NCBI GenBank assembly: GCA_902500775.1
Contig: CABVRZ010000024.1
Coordinates: 1 to 64,000 of the forward strand
Direction: 5' to 3'
DNA from: an uncultured Nitrospira sp.
GTDB lineage: Bacteria > Nitrospirota > Nitrospiria > Nitrospirales > Nitrospiraceae
Length of the DNA stretch: 64,000 nucleotides
The notes beneath the pieces were generated by a model that worked only from the letters and a program-made list of their open reading frames with translations, ran no database searches and was not told the DNA's origin. The translations under genes were made by a program, and so were the position numbers. Every line of letters begins with the position of its first letter. The first letter of the stretch is position 1. Positions 9,384 to 17,717 of the stretch are shown piece by piece.

Positions 9384-9468
9384 GGCTACCTCCTTGATGG
9401 ATGAAGATTCGTTGTTCAGATTCTAACAATACATATAAATTCACCTTACACAGCGTCTCTCGCACCTG

Positions 9469-10347
9469 TCAAGAAGATGGCGGGGCTGCGGAAAATCCAA
9501 GCACCTTCTGGAGCGCCTGCAAATCCTTCTCAACTGGGGCAGCAAAGTCCCGACTCCACTCCCACCATGATCCCGGATAGTTACTGACGTGTTGATACCC
9601 TACCAACTTGAGAATAAAGTACAGCCAGGCCGATCGCACGCCTCCGGTACAATAGCAAATCACCTCCTGATTGGGATGAATCCCCTTCGCCTGCAGCAGC
9701 TCCGTAATGACCGTGACATCTTTGATCGTGGCATCCTTGTTTAAAAATCCGTTCCACGCCAGATGAATGGCTGACGGAATATGCCCTGGCCGTGGAATCC
9801 CCGATACTTCTTTCCCAAGATATTCTTCAACACTCCGGGCATCCAGAATGGCCGTCTGCGGATGGGGCATGTCCACGATCGTTTTCAGATCGTCTTTCAC
9901 CATCATCAACGCCGGCACCGGACGCGCCGTAAAGTTCCCCATCGCTGACGACACCGGCCCATGCTCAAAGGGCCGCTTCTCTGTCGTCCACTTCACCCAT
10001 CCCCCATCGAGTATACGGAGGCGCCGATGACCTAGATACTCCAACATCCAAAACATCCGCCCCTCATCGCCCCAATTGTCAAATGGGTTCGAGTAAATGA
10101 CGACGTCGCTGTCTTGATTGATTCCAAGACGACGAAGGATGTGCTCGATCTGGCCAAGGTCTGGATTGAGTAGTCCCTTCGCCACCGCCTTGGGGTCACT
10201 GTATTCATGCCAGGTCGAATGGACCGCTCCAGGAATATGGCCGCCGAACTCATAGGCTGCTCTGCCACGAACGTCAATGACGACCAGCCCGGTCCGGCCT
10301 AATTGCTGATGAAGTGTGTCAGTGTCAATCAAGAATGGATGGTTCAC
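9469..10347 (-). CDS. Thiosulfate/3-mercaptopyruvate sulfurtransferase (tandem rhodanese)
   Basis: This 292-residue protein has two rhodanese domains. The N-terminal one (about residues 5-125) lacks the loop cysteine (SNPFDNWGDEGR). The C-terminal one has the active-site loop CYCTGGVRS, with the likely persulfide Cys at 233. Such enzymes transfer sulfane sulfur from thiosulfate or mercaptopyruvate to thiol acceptors or cyanide. There is no signal peptide, so it is cytoplasmic. A long palindromic element (10405-10528) lies between this gene and the HDAC-family gene upstream on the same strand. Confidence 0.85.
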   Translation of the reverse strand: MNHPFLIDTDTLHQQLGRTGLVVIDVRGRAAYEFGGHIPGAVHSTWHEYSDPKAVAKGLLNPDLGQIEHILRRLGINQDSDVVIYSNPFDNWGDEGRMFWMLEYLGHRRLRILDGGWVKWTTEKRPFEHGPVSSAMGNFTARPVPALMMVKDDLKTIVDMPHPQTAILDARSVEEYLGKEVSGIPRPGHIPSAIHLAWNGFLNKDATIKDVTVITELLQAKGIHPNQEVICYCTGGVRSAWLYFILKLVGYQHVSNYPGSWWEWSRDFAAPVEKDLQALQKVLGFSAAPPSS

Positions 10348-10404
10348 GATGTCTTTCCTTTATGATCCAGCAGCGCCTGAGTCACTCGAGTCAGAAAACA
10401 GTCC

Positions 10405-10528
10405 GTAGGATGTTCAAAACGGCCTTCCAGCAAGGCCGCAGCGAGCGAGGAGGTGAAGCGTACGCTTCGGTACGTTGAGCCTCTGAGCGATGCGAGAACG
10501 ACGCTGGAAGACGTTTTCAACATCCTAC
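10405..10528. repeat. 124-bp dispersed long palindrome, copy 1
   Basis: This imperfect inverted repeat is bounded by GTAGGATGTTCAAAAC and GTTTTCAACATCCTAC, with a central GAAGCGTACGCTTC palindrome and inner arms containing CCGCAGCGAGCGAGG and CTGAGCGATGCGAG. Its right arm supplies the last codons and the stop of the HDAC-family gene. Related elements lie at 27561-27684, 54747-54947, 52394-52521 and, more divergent, near 62060-62170. Confidence 0.8.
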
Positions 10529-11461
10529 TAATGCCTTGAGATGGGCATCCACGGAGTGGGCCAATGCAGTGAGATTGTAACCACCTTCGAGTGACGACAG
10601 AATGCGGCCCTTGGCATGGCGCTTGGCAATCCCAACAACAATGTGTGTCAGATCCGTGTATCCAGCTTCCGTCAGTCCCATGCTGGCCAACGGATCGTCC
10701 TTGTGGGCATCGAATCCCGCTGAGATGATGACAAACTCTGGCTTGAATTCATCGGCAGCTGGCACAAGCGACTTGATGAAAATCGCGTGATACTCCTCGT
10801 CTCCTTCCCCAGCTTCCATGGGCACATTGAGGGTGAATCCTTCCCCCGTTCCCTTGCCTCGCTCGGTTCCGCGACCAGTGCCAGGATAATGTGGATACTG
10901 ATGCGTGCTGAAAAAGAGGACCGAAAGATCCTCCTCAAAACTATGCTGTGTTCCGTTGCCGTGATGCACATCCCAATCAACAATCAGTACTCTGGCGAGC
11001 CCATATTTCTTTTGGACATAGCGCGCGGCAATCGCCACATTATTGAAGAGACAGAACCCCATCGCTCGCCCGGCTTCGGCATGGTGCCCTGGAGGCCTCA
11101 CCGCGCAGAACGCCTGGTCTACTTGATGGGCCATGATCGCATCGACCGCCGCCAAGGCACCGCCTGCCGCCAAGTAGGCAGCATGCAATGAGCCCGGAGA
11201 CATGGAGGTATCGGGATCGAGTGACACGCGGCCGTTTGTGGGCACATGCTGATTCAGCAACGCCACATAGTTCGGCGAATGAATCTGCGTGATCCATTCG
11301 TCTTCCGCTCGTCGGGGCTCGATGCGAGTCAGCTGAGCGGCAGTTCCGCTCTCTTCCAACCGTTGCATGATGGCACGAAGCCTGTTGGGTGATTCCGGAT
11401 GTCCCGGTCCCATGTCATGCTCAAGATAGGCAGGATGATAAACGAGACCGGTTCTTCCCAT
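10517..11461 (-). CDS. Histone deacetylase / acetoin-utilisation family amidohydrolase
   Basis: This 314-residue class II HDAC-like enzyme is a zinc amidohydrolase acting on acetylated lysine or polyamine-type substrates. The motifs seen are VRPPGHHAEAGRAMGFCLFNN (tandem catalytic His), LIVDWDVHHGNGTQHSF (zinc-binding Asp/His) and IISAGFDAHKDDPL (second zinc Asp). The length is normal for the bacterial family. The C-terminal codons and stop fall inside the long palindrome at 10405-10528. This suggests that the element inserted at, or was recruited to, the gene end. Confidence 0.88.
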   Translation of the reverse strand: MGRTGLVYHPAYLEHDMGPGHPESPNRLRAIMQRLEESGTAAQLTRIEPRRAEDEWITQIHSPNYVALLNQHVPTNGRVSLDPDTSMSPGSLHAAYLAAGGALAAVDAIMAHQVDQAFCAVRPPGHHAEAGRAMGFCLFNNVAIAARYVQKKYGLARVLIVDWDVHHGNGTQHSFEEDLSVLFFSTHQYPHYPGTGRGTERGKGTGEGFTLNVPMEAGEGDEEYHAIFIKSLVPAADEFKPEFVIISAGFDAHKDDPLASMGLTEAGYTDLTHIVVGIAKRHAKGRILSSLEGGYNLTALAHSVDAHLKALVGC

Positions 11462-11589
11462 GACGACGTCGCAAAACGTGAGACGTAAAAGGTGAAACGT
11501 ACAACTGATATGCCGTCAGATTAGCACGCAAGAAAGTTCATAGACAATGTACCAGCGGCGCTGCTATCGTCTTCACACGGAGGGAAACC

Positions 11590-11907
11590 ATGCCGAATCC
11601 AAGAATCGGACCGCTCAAGAAAGTCCTCGCCATCGATCCGAACGACGATGTAGCCTGGTTTGGGTTGGGGAAAGCCTATATGGATGATGGAAACTTTGAA
11701 GAAGCGGCGAAAGCCTTGCAGCAATGCATCACCGTGAAACCCACCTACTCAGCCGCCTACTTCGCACTGGCGCAGTCCCTCCACAAACTGACCCGGATCG
11801 ACGAGTGTCGGGCCATCTGCGCGACGGGCATCGAGGTCTCAACCAAGAACGGCGATGCGATGGTGACGAAGAATCTGGAGATGCTGAAGAGCGGGCTCCC
11901 GGCCTGA
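11590..11907 (+). CDS. Small TPR-repeat protein
   Basis: This is a 105-residue protein with about two to three tetratricopeptide repeats (VLAIDPNDDVAWFGLGKAYMDDGNFEEAAKALQQC and the next unit). It probably acts as a protein-protein interaction scaffold in the cytoplasm. The ATG has a strong GGAGGGAAACC ribosome site. Its 3' end (11833-11904) is duplicated as a remnant at 12852-12920, beyond the toxin-antitoxin cassette. Confidence 0.75.
   Translation: MPNPRIGPLKKVLAIDPNDDVAWFGLGKAYMDDGNFEEAAKALQQCITVKPTYSAAYFALAQSLHKLTRIDECRAICATGIEVSTKNGDAMVTKNLEMLKSGLPA
11833..11887 (+). repeat. Direct repeat, copy A (3' end of the TPR gene)
   Basis: GAGGTCTCAACCAAGAACGG begins a stretch that recurs with a few substitutions at 12852. 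Both copies read EVSTKNG-x-AMVTK-x-LEM in the same frame. The two copies flank the Phd/PIN cassette. Confidence 0.75.
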
Positions 11908-12052
11908 AGCCTCCAAGCTCCCACTGCTGCCCCCGTTTCACGCGACTTGTTCATTTGTGACTGCCTCCGGCACTGCGCTGACGCACTAACCCGTTGACTT
12001 GTTCCCCTCGCCCATATCTGATTCGCCGCTCGTGGTTGTTTGACAAGACCGG

Positions 12053-12096
12053 TTGACAGCCTGTTGCTTCTTCGCATACAGTAGTGATGTCACTAC
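12053..12096 (+). promoter_or_regulatory. Promoter and palindromic operator of the toxin-antitoxin operon
   Basis: A -35 TTGACA (12053-12058) and a -10-like ATACAG (12076-12081) are 17 bp apart. They are directly followed by the perfect palindrome GTAGTGATGTCACTAC (12081-12096; arms GTAGTGA / TCACTAC), placed where an autoregulating antitoxin would bind. Confidence 0.65.
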
Positions 12097-12115
12097 ATTA
12101 TGGAGATTCCCCACC

Positions 12116-12394
12116 ATGCAGATCGGTCTACGCGCCGCCAATCAAAAATTTTCTCAACTGATGAAAGCCGTCAGGGGTGGTCAGGAAGTGCTGCTGACGG
12201 AACGGGGCAAGCCACTGGCTGTGCTTAAACTGGTCCGAAGGACTGACGACACCCGCTCCGTGATCCAGAGACTGGAATCGGCTGGGGTGCTGCGTCCCGC
12301 GGAAAAGGAGCGAGCACTTCCTTCCTGGACACCACGATCTGTGCGTGGCACGCCGGTGTCGCGAACGATTCGCGAGGAACGGGATGAACGGTGA
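12116..12394 (+). CDS. Phd/YefM-family antitoxin
   Basis: This is a 92-residue antitoxin. Its N-terminal DNA-binding half (IGLRAANQKFSQLMKAVRGGQEVLLTERGKPLAVLKLV) is the standard Phd/YefM fold that represses the operon. The disordered C-terminal half should neutralise the PIN toxin. The stop codon overlaps the toxin GTG start by four bases, indicating translational coupling. I chose the ATG at 12116 because the promoter and operator end just upstream. Confidence 0.85.
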   Translation: MQIGLRAANQKFSQLMKAVRGGQEVLLTERGKPLAVLKLVRRTDDTRSVIQRLESAGVLRPAEKERALPSWTPRSVRGTPVSRTIREERDER

Positions 12395-12831
12395 CAACGA
12401 CACGCTGGGCCTACTTTGACAGCAGCGTGTTGGTGAAACGGTATATTAAGGAGGAAGGGTCCATGACTGCGCGGCGGCTGCTTCACAAGTATCGGTTTCT
12501 CTCCTCCGTCATCGCGCCGGTTGAAGTCCTCTCGGCACTGAGTCGGCGACGAACCGCCGGTGAACTGACACAACGAGACTTCCTTGCCATCCGATCGCGA
12601 CTCCACAAAGACCGCGCCTATTGGGAATTGGTGGAAATGGGTGCGCTCGTGCTCAGCCAGGCCGAGGAATTGGTGCAAAGAACCGGTTTGAGAACTCTCG
12701 ACGCCCTGCACGTCGCGTCAGCACTCACCTTCCAGGCTGCCTCAGGTCTGGCCATCCCCTTCGTCACAGCCGATGTCAGGCAGCGCGAGGCGGCAGAGAA
12801 ACTGGCCTTCACCCTCATCTGGGTAGAATAG
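12391..12831 (+). CDS. PIN-domain ribonuclease toxin (VapC-like)
   Basis: This is a 146-residue PIN-fold RNase. Acidic residues expected in the Mg2+ site are present: D10 (WAYFDSSVLVKRY), E45 (APVEVLSAL), D104 (RTLDALHVASAL) and D128 (PFVTADVRQ). It starts with GTG, overlapping the antitoxin stop (GTGA). The likely role is growth control through cleavage of tRNA or mRNA. The intact catalytic set argues for a working toxin. The cassette is bracketed by a duplicated TPR tail, a sign of acquisition. Confidence 0.85.
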   Translation: MTTTRWAYFDSSVLVKRYIKEEGSMTARRLLHKYRFLSSVIAPVEVLSALSRRRTAGELTQRDFLAIRSRLHKDRAYWELVEMGALVLSQAEELVQRTGLRTLDALHVASALTFQAASGLAIPFVTADVRQREAAEKLAFTLIWVE

Positions 12832-12851
12832 GGTTCCAGCTCCCTGGTACT

Positions 12852-12920
12852 GAGGTCTCAACCAAAAACGGCGCTGCGATGGTGACGAAGAGTTTGGAGA
12901 TGATGAGAGCATCACTATGA
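12852..12920 (+). pseudogene. Remnant of a TPR gene 3' end (direct repeat, copy B)
   Basis: The 22 codons EVSTKNGAAMVTKSLEMMRASL plus a stop closely match the C-terminus of the TPR protein at 11590-11907, but have no start or upstream TPR sequence. It begins about 20 bp after the PIN toxin gene. Its final bases overlap the stop of the opposite-strand gene at 12915. Confidence 0.7.
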
Positions 12921-13412
12921 TAGCCTCTCTGGATCAGAGAAGTATGCTGATATCCTTGTCCCCCACTGCTCGTTTCCAATAGAGACCGCAACGACAGCAC
13001 TGCAAGACTCAAAGTAAGCGCTTGCCGGTATCGCGTTATTTAAGACAAACCACAATGCTTCTTCAAGACTTTCGTCATCATACCAAGTGGTGATGATGAT
13101 CGTTTCATCCGTTTCCATCTGACCCAACTTGACGCTGGCTTCAACTATGGTTTCATCGATCACATCATGTACCCGCTCACAGCCTGGCCCCCATACACAC
13201 ACATACACAGCACCTTGATCCACGACCCAGTTCACAAGTGAAAAGAGCTTGTCATCAGCAAGTGATGTCGCATCAGCAGCAAGAAACAGCACGCAGTGCT
13301 GGCTATTGGATCCAAGAGACTGAGGCAAGCGTTCTATGTAAGGAACAGCCAAAGACAGAATCTCTCTTCCCGAACTCTTTTGCCTCCCATGGGCTTGAAC
13401 TCTTGAAGTCAT
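12915..13412 (-). CDS. Hypothetical protein, 165 residues
   Basis: I do not recognise this family with confidence. The protein looks like an alpha/beta fold: strands such as HCVLFLAADATSL, AVYVCVWGPGC and TIIITTWYDDESLEEALWFVLN alternate with helices. There is no signal peptide or membrane segment. The pattern, with a conserved-looking CVWGPGC and DDESLEEALWFV, resembles small immunity or regulatory proteins of accessory regions. Codon use is less GC-biased than in the neighbouring genes, consistent with acquisition. It lies next to the toxin-antitoxin cassette. Confidence 0.5.
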   Translation of the reverse strand: MTSRVQAHGRQKSSGREILSLAVPYIERLPQSLGSNSQHCVLFLAADATSLADDKLFSLVNWVVDQGAVYVCVWGPGCERVHDVIDETIVEASVKLGQMETDETIIITTWYDDESLEEALWFVLNNAIPASAYFESCSAVVAVSIGNEQWGTRISAYFSDPERLS

Positions 13413-13447
13413 TTATACTTCGTCGCGTATATTCCAGCTTCAGTGAA

Positions 13448-14293
13448 CTAAATTATTTGTCGAACGATACTCTCTTGGTATTCGTTTAGACCAACCAAGG
13501 CAGCCGGGTTCTGAATCAACAACCGTACTCTTGGCTGGGTTTTCTGATGCCGTGGACGCTCCACCAATTCCACATTGGCCAATCTGGTCGCGGCTTTCGA
13601 CGGCAAGGACTCAATATCCCACAAGGAAATCATCACGGCGCTGATCGAACGAAGACTCGTCAACAATACCGTCACCGTCCCGGCCAGCATCTTCAGGTCC
13701 AACCAGATCGCTTCCGGCCTGGTCGCTCGGTCGCCTCGCAGATCGGCCCGTGGAATCGAGATCCCAAGAAGAACCGGGTCACAGTAGTCGGCAAGTTGCT
13801 TGGCCTTCTGGCGAATGCGCGCCAGAATTCGATGAATGAGGATGACGCCGCGATCTTCTTCCTGACCAATAGCCTCGTCGAGATCGATCCCGCGCAACGG
13901 CAATCGCTGCCGTTCCGCGGACCCTACCATGGCGGTCACTTCGACAAAAAACCGTTCACATCCAGCGCGGCACTCAAGATCCGCCGTCCGCGCGCGCGAT
14001 TCGGGCAAGAAGGTGACGTGAACCCCGACTCGAATCAACTGGGTGGCCAGTTCTACCTCGGCAAGTGCCGATTCTCGCACCCCGTAGTCGGCATGCGTGA
14101 GTCGCCGGATGAGACGGCTCAAGCGTAGATGACTTGATTGATCGAAACAGTGCCGATGAAGGGTATCCCACCGATCGTGCAGCTCGCGAGAAAGGCCTTC
14201 TTCTTCCCGTTTCCAGGCTGGGAATGGTTCCGGAGAACCTCCTCGTAGAGGCGCGGTTAGCCTGAAAGACTTTCTCGGGCGAAACCGTCCCAT
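13448..14293 (-). CDS. Hypothetical protein with a possible PD-(D/E)xK nuclease-like core
   Basis: This 281-residue protein is not assigned to a known family. Residues about 75-125 read ESALAEVELATQLI, a gap, then TADLECRAGCERFFVEVTAM. That layout (helix with Glu, strand with Asp, strand with Glu-x-Thr) recalls restriction-endonuclease-like folds, although the usual Lys is replaced. No signal peptide or membrane segment is seen. It lies 3 bp downstream of a 109-residue partner gene and is probably co-transcribed with it. The nuclease idea is inference only. Confidence 0.45.
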   Translation of the reverse strand: MGRFRPRKSFRLTAPLRGGSPEPFPAWKREEEGLSRELHDRWDTLHRHCFDQSSHLRLSRLIRRLTHADYGVRESALAEVELATQLIRVGVHVTFLPESRARTADLECRAGCERFFVEVTAMVGSAERQRLPLRGIDLDEAIGQEEDRGVILIHRILARIRQKAKQLADYCDPVLLGISIPRADLRGDRATRPEAIWLDLKMLAGTVTVLLTSLRSISAVMISLWDIESLPSKAATRLANVELVERPRHQKTQPRVRLLIQNPAALVGLNEYQESIVRQII

Positions 14294-14296
14294 GAC

Positions 14297-14626
14297 TTAG
14301 GCCACCTCTGAACCACCCTCTTCGTTGGTCCCCTGCCCGAACGCCTCCGGATGCCGCTTGGCCACTTCATCATAGACATCATCCAACCATCGTCCGGCGC
14401 AACTCAACACTTCACGGACCAGCGGTTCCGGCTGACCCGTCCGCTTGATGGTCCATTGCGACACATACTCCAAGAGCGTGTCCCGGTCAAAATGTCGACT
14501 AGACTGCGTGGCCAATGTCATAAGTTCACCCAAGCCAGTGTTCAAGATTTCGGCAACCAGGTCTTTCCCATAAGACGTTCTGGCCGTCACATATTGAACT
14601 GCGCGATTGATTTCTTGCTCTGTCAT
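14297..14626 (-). CDS. Hypothetical small helical protein, partner of the 13448 gene
   Basis: This 109-residue, mostly helical and acidic protein has no recognisable domain. The ATG at 14626 is preferred over a GTG two codons upstream. Its stop is 3 bp from the start of the next gene (14293), so the two form a bicistronic unit on the minus strand, convergent with nothing and facing away from pepF. The coupling suggests a functional pair, for example effector and regulator, but there is no direct evidence. Confidence 0.5.
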   Translation of the reverse strand: MTEQEINRAVQYVTARTSYGKDLVAEILNTGLGELMTLATQSSRHFDRDTLLEYVSQWTIKRTGQPEPLVREVLSCAGRWLDDVYDEVAKRHPEAFGQGTNEEGGSEVA

Positions 14627-14776
14627 GGCCACAGCATCAAAACCCTGTCATATTCTCGACGCATCCGTCAATGCAATCGGCCCTGTTCGACCAGCAGTCT
14701 GATCTTTTTCTCTTTTCCCGAATCTCGCCGATGGTATGATCGACCCTTATTCGTCCCCTGTATAGAAGGAGTACCA

Positions 14777-16579
14777 ATGGCCAGAACATCCACAACGCAA
14801 CGTATTAAGAAGCGCAGGCCTGTGACATTTCCGGACCGATGGGACCTGACCCAGCTGGTCAAGAACCCAGTGACCGATATCGACAGCCAGTTGGCAGATC
14901 TGGAGTCAAAAGTTGCAAAGATGGAAGCAGCACGATCGACACTGACCTCTTCCATATCGAGCCAAAATCTGCTTGGACTGCTCCATCTCAGCGAGGAGAT
15001 CACACGAGGTGCCTCACGGCTCGGAGCCTACGCCTATTTGCGGTTCTCTGAGAATACGAAAAACGCCGAAATACGCTCTATCAAGACAAGGGTAGAAGAG
15101 CAGCTGACCGGTCTCACCAATCGCCTACTTTTTTTTGAACTCTGGTGGCAAAGCGTGGACGACGCCAATGCGGCACGCCTGATGGCCGACGCGGGTGACC
15201 TGCGTTATCACTTGGAAACCATCCGACACTTCAAGCCACACACGCTGTCCGAACCGGAAGAAAAGATCCTGAACCTCAAAAACGTGACTGGCCGAAGCGC
15301 CGTCCACACTCTCTACGATTTAGTGACAAACGCATTCACGTTTACCATGACCGTCAGCGGAAAGAAAAAGACGGTCAATCGTGAAGAGCTGATGACCTAT
15401 GTGCGACACCCAAAGACGCCTGTCCGTGAGGCCGCCTATCAAGAGCTCTATCGTGTCTTTGCAACCCAACGCGACGTACTGGGGGAGATCTACAAAACGC
15501 TGGTGAACGATCTGAAATCCGAAAACCTCGGACTCCGCCGCTTTCCTTCCCCCATCGCCAGTCGAAACCTCAGCAACGATGTCCCGGACCAAGCCGTCGA
15601 CGTCCTCCTCACGTCCTGTGCGAAAAACGCCGAGATCTTTCAGACCTATTTCAAATTGAAGGCCAAGATCTGCAAGATCAAGTCGATGAGCCGATATCAT
15701 CTCTACGCGCCACACCGGACAGAGACAAAGCAGTACAAGTATGCCGATGCCGTCAGGATGGTGCTCGACGCCTATCGAGGCTTTTCTCCTCGCCTGGCTG
15801 ATTTGGCCGAGCAAGTGTTCCGCGACCGACACATCGACGCCCCAACACGCGCAGGCAAACTGGGCGGCGCCTACTGTTACAGCATCGTTCCAGGCATGAC
15901 CCCCTATGTCATGCTGAACTACACAGGGGAGGCCCGCGACATTGCAACCATGGCGCACGAACTTGGCCATGCCGTCCATGGCATGCTGGCCAAGGACCAT
16001 TCCACCTTCACCTTTCATTCCACTCTTCCCCTTGCCGAAACCGCTTCCGTTTTTGGGGAGCGCATTCTCTCTGATGCCCTAATGTCACAGGAACGGAACA
16101 AGGCGGTTCAACAGGGTCTTCTATTAGGCCAATTGGATGACATTTACGCCACCGTACTACGGCAAGCCTATTTCGTGCGGTTTGAAAAACTGGCTCATCA
16201 GATGATCGCCGAAGGTGCAACAGCCGACCACTTAGCCAAGGCCTATGGACAGGAGCTACGCCAACAGTTCGGAAAGGCCGTGAAGGTACCGGATGAATTT
16301 CAATGGGAATGGCTGACGATTCCCCATATTTTCGCCAGCCCGTTCTATTGCTACGCCTATAGCTTCGGAAACTTGCTCGTCCTAGCGCTCTACCGTATGT
16401 ACAAGGAACAGGGAGCGTCCTTCGTACCTAAGTATTTGGATCTTCTCGCCACCGGCGGCTCGCAGTCACCAGCGCAGATTCTCGCCGCCGTCGATGTGGA
16501 TATGACCTCCGAGGCCTTCTGGCAATCAGGGTTCGATACGATCCGGGAGATGGTGGAACAGCTGGAAGAGACGATGTAG
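14777..16579 (+). CDS. pepF: Oligoendopeptidase F (M3 family metallopeptidase)
   Basis: This is a 600-residue cytoplasmic zinc endopeptidase that cleaves oligopeptides. The zinc site is HELGHAVHGML, followed by the downstream Glu (PLAETASVFGE), and FASPFYCYAYSFGNLLVLALY is typical of the M3B subfamily. The length matches PepF. The ATG at 14777 is preceded by GAAGGAGTACCA; the open frame extends 142 codons further upstream, but that part overlaps the opposite-strand gene and looks non-coding. It is convergent with the rluE-like gene. Confidence 0.9.
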   Translation: MARTSTTQRIKKRRPVTFPDRWDLTQLVKNPVTDIDSQLADLESKVAKMEAARSTLTSSISSQNLLGLLHLSEEITRGASRLGAYAYLRFSENTKNAEIRSIKTRVEEQLTGLTNRLLFFELWWQSVDDANAARLMADAGDLRYHLETIRHFKPHTLSEPEEKILNLKNVTGRSAVHTLYDLVTNAFTFTMTVSGKKKTVNREELMTYVRHPKTPVREAAYQELYRVFATQRDVLGEIYKTLVNDLKSENLGLRRFPSPIASRNLSNDVPDQAVDVLLTSCAKNAEIFQTYFKLKAKICKIKSMSRYHLYAPHRTETKQYKYADAVRMVLDAYRGFSPRLADLAEQVFRDRHIDAPTRAGKLGGAYCYSIVPGMTPYVMLNYTGEARDIATMAHELGHAVHGMLAKDHSTFTFHSTLPLAETASVFGERILSDALMSQERNKAVQQGLLLGQLDDIYATVLRQAYFVRFEKLAHQMIAEGATADHLAKAYGQELRQQFGKAVKVPDEFQWEWLTIPHIFASPFYCYAYSFGNLLVLALYRMYKEQGASFVPKYLDLLATGGSQSPAQILAAVDVDMTSEAFWQSGFDTIREMVEQLEETM

Positions 16580-16607
16580 CCGATGAATGAGGTGGACAGA
16601 AATAGGC

Positions 16608-17204
16608 TCATCCACCTGGCGAGGTGGAGCGGTGAGGACTCGTCAGAGATGAGATCTCCTCCTTCAGTAACGCGCGCCATTCACCCGGGTTGAGATCGCC
16701 CAGGAGAATCGGCCCGATGGCAATGCGCACCAACCGCAAGGTTGGATGACCTACGGCTGCCGTCATCCGACGGACCTGCCGATTCATACCCTCATGGATT
16801 GTGATTTCAAGCCAGGCGGTTGGAACATTTTTCCGAAACCTGATGGGCACAGGGCGCTTAGGTAACGTCGGTTCTTCGGTCAGCAATCTCACCTCCGCTG
16901 GCCTCGTCTGCTTTCCACCAAGTAGCACCCCATGGCAGAGTTGTGTGATCGCTCGTTCATCAGGGATCCGTTCCACCTGCGCCACGTAGACTTTCGGCAG
17001 TTTATGTTGAGGGTCCGTAATTCGATGGGCGAGTGCGCCATCCGAGGTTAAGATCATCAGCCCTTCACTGTCCTGATCGAGACGCCCTGCAGCATAGACT
17101 TCTGACACCGTGACATAGTCTGCTAACGTCGGTCGTCCCTCTGGATCGGTAAAACATGGCAACACCCCGTACGGTTTATTAAATGCGATAGTTTGCACAA
17201 GCAT
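16608..17204 (-). CDS. rluE: 23S rRNA pseudouridine synthase, RluE-like
   Basis: This is a 198-residue pseudouridine synthase of the RsuA/RluB/E/F group without an S4 domain. The catalytic motif is AAGRLDQDSEGLMILT, with the nucleophilic Asp. The segments IAFNKPYGVLPCFTDPEGRPTL and EGMNRQVRRMTAAVGHPTLRLVR follow the RluE pattern, the enzyme that modifies 23S rRNA position 2457 in E. coli. The target assignment is by family resemblance. Confidence 0.85.
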   Translation of the reverse strand: MLVQTIAFNKPYGVLPCFTDPEGRPTLADYVTVSEVYAAGRLDQDSEGLMILTSDGALAHRITDPQHKLPKVYVAQVERIPDERAITQLCHGVLLGGKQTRPAEVRLLTEEPTLPKRPVPIRFRKNVPTAWLEITIHEGMNRQVRRMTAAVGHPTLRLVRIAIGPILLGDLNPGEWRALLKEEISSLTSPHRSTSPGG

Positions 17205-17326
17205 AACCGCCTCGCGTTTTACCCTGCTCGATCCACCCTATGTGGTTCTATTTTCTATTAAAAAGTGCAGAAGTCAGGCGCCTGCCTGGCCTTTGGCACA
17301 ACGTTTCCTAGTGGGTTGCTACTGGG

Positions 17327-17369
17327 TTGACAGAACCTCGATCCTCTGCCATACTGAGAATGCTTCTCA
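17327..17369 (+). promoter_or_regulatory. Sigma-70 promoter with an overlapping Fur-like box
   Basis: TTGACA (17327-17332) and CATACT (17350-17355) are spaced by 17 bp. The perfect dyad TGAGAATGCTTCTCA (17355-17369, arms TGAGAA / TTCTCA) overlaps the -10 and the start site. It resembles Fur-type iron boxes. The downstream gene is a Bfd-like ferredoxin, a typical Fur target. Confidence 0.7.
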
Positions 17370-17391
17370 TAATCTCCAAAGGGAGCATCCC

Positions 17392-17589
17392 ATGTATATG
17401 TGCCTGTGCAAAGGAGTCACCGAGTCCGAAGTCAGAGCAGCCGGTCGAGATGGAATTGTGATGGCCAGTCAACTCAAGGCCAAGTTTGACCTCAAGTGTA
17501 ACGGCTGTTGTGGGCGCTGCGCCAAGAACATCCATGAGTTCGTCGAGGTCGCCGTTCAAGGAGCTGCATCCCCTTGCCCTAGACGATAG
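17392..17589 (+). CDS. bfd: Bacterioferritin-associated ferredoxin-like [2Fe-2S] protein
   Basis: This is a 65-residue protein. Cysteines at 4 and 6 (MCLCKGVTESEV) and the cluster C36-x2-C39-C-x2-C43 (KCNGCCGRC) fit the BFD-like [2Fe-2S] domain, which delivers electrons to bacterioferritin to release stored iron. It starts at the ATG at 17392 after AAAGGGAG. The longer upstream frame is not needed, because the promoter and Fur-like box lie inside it. Confidence 0.85.
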   Translation: MYMCLCKGVTESEVRAAGRDGIVMASQLKAKFDLKCNGCCGRCAKNIHEFVEVAVQGAASPCPRR

Positions 17590-17717
17590 ACCTGTTACCC
17601 TCTCGAAACTCACCGAGACGGTCACCAACTCAGAGTACAGGGCTCCCCTCCTGAATAACGCCCCTTCCTATTGTTTTACTGTCGATATTGAGAGAATGTG
17701 TCTGTGTAAGAACAGTC

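Noticed and set aside
9058-9426. Cys-rich plus-strand frame of 122 codons
   Set aside because: The Cys/Ala/Ser composition is the mirror of the His/Ala repeats of the SmbP-like gene on the other strand.
13547-14128. 193-codon plus-strand frame
   Set aside because: It is antisense to the 13448 gene and has an irregular Gly/Arg/His-rich composition without motifs.
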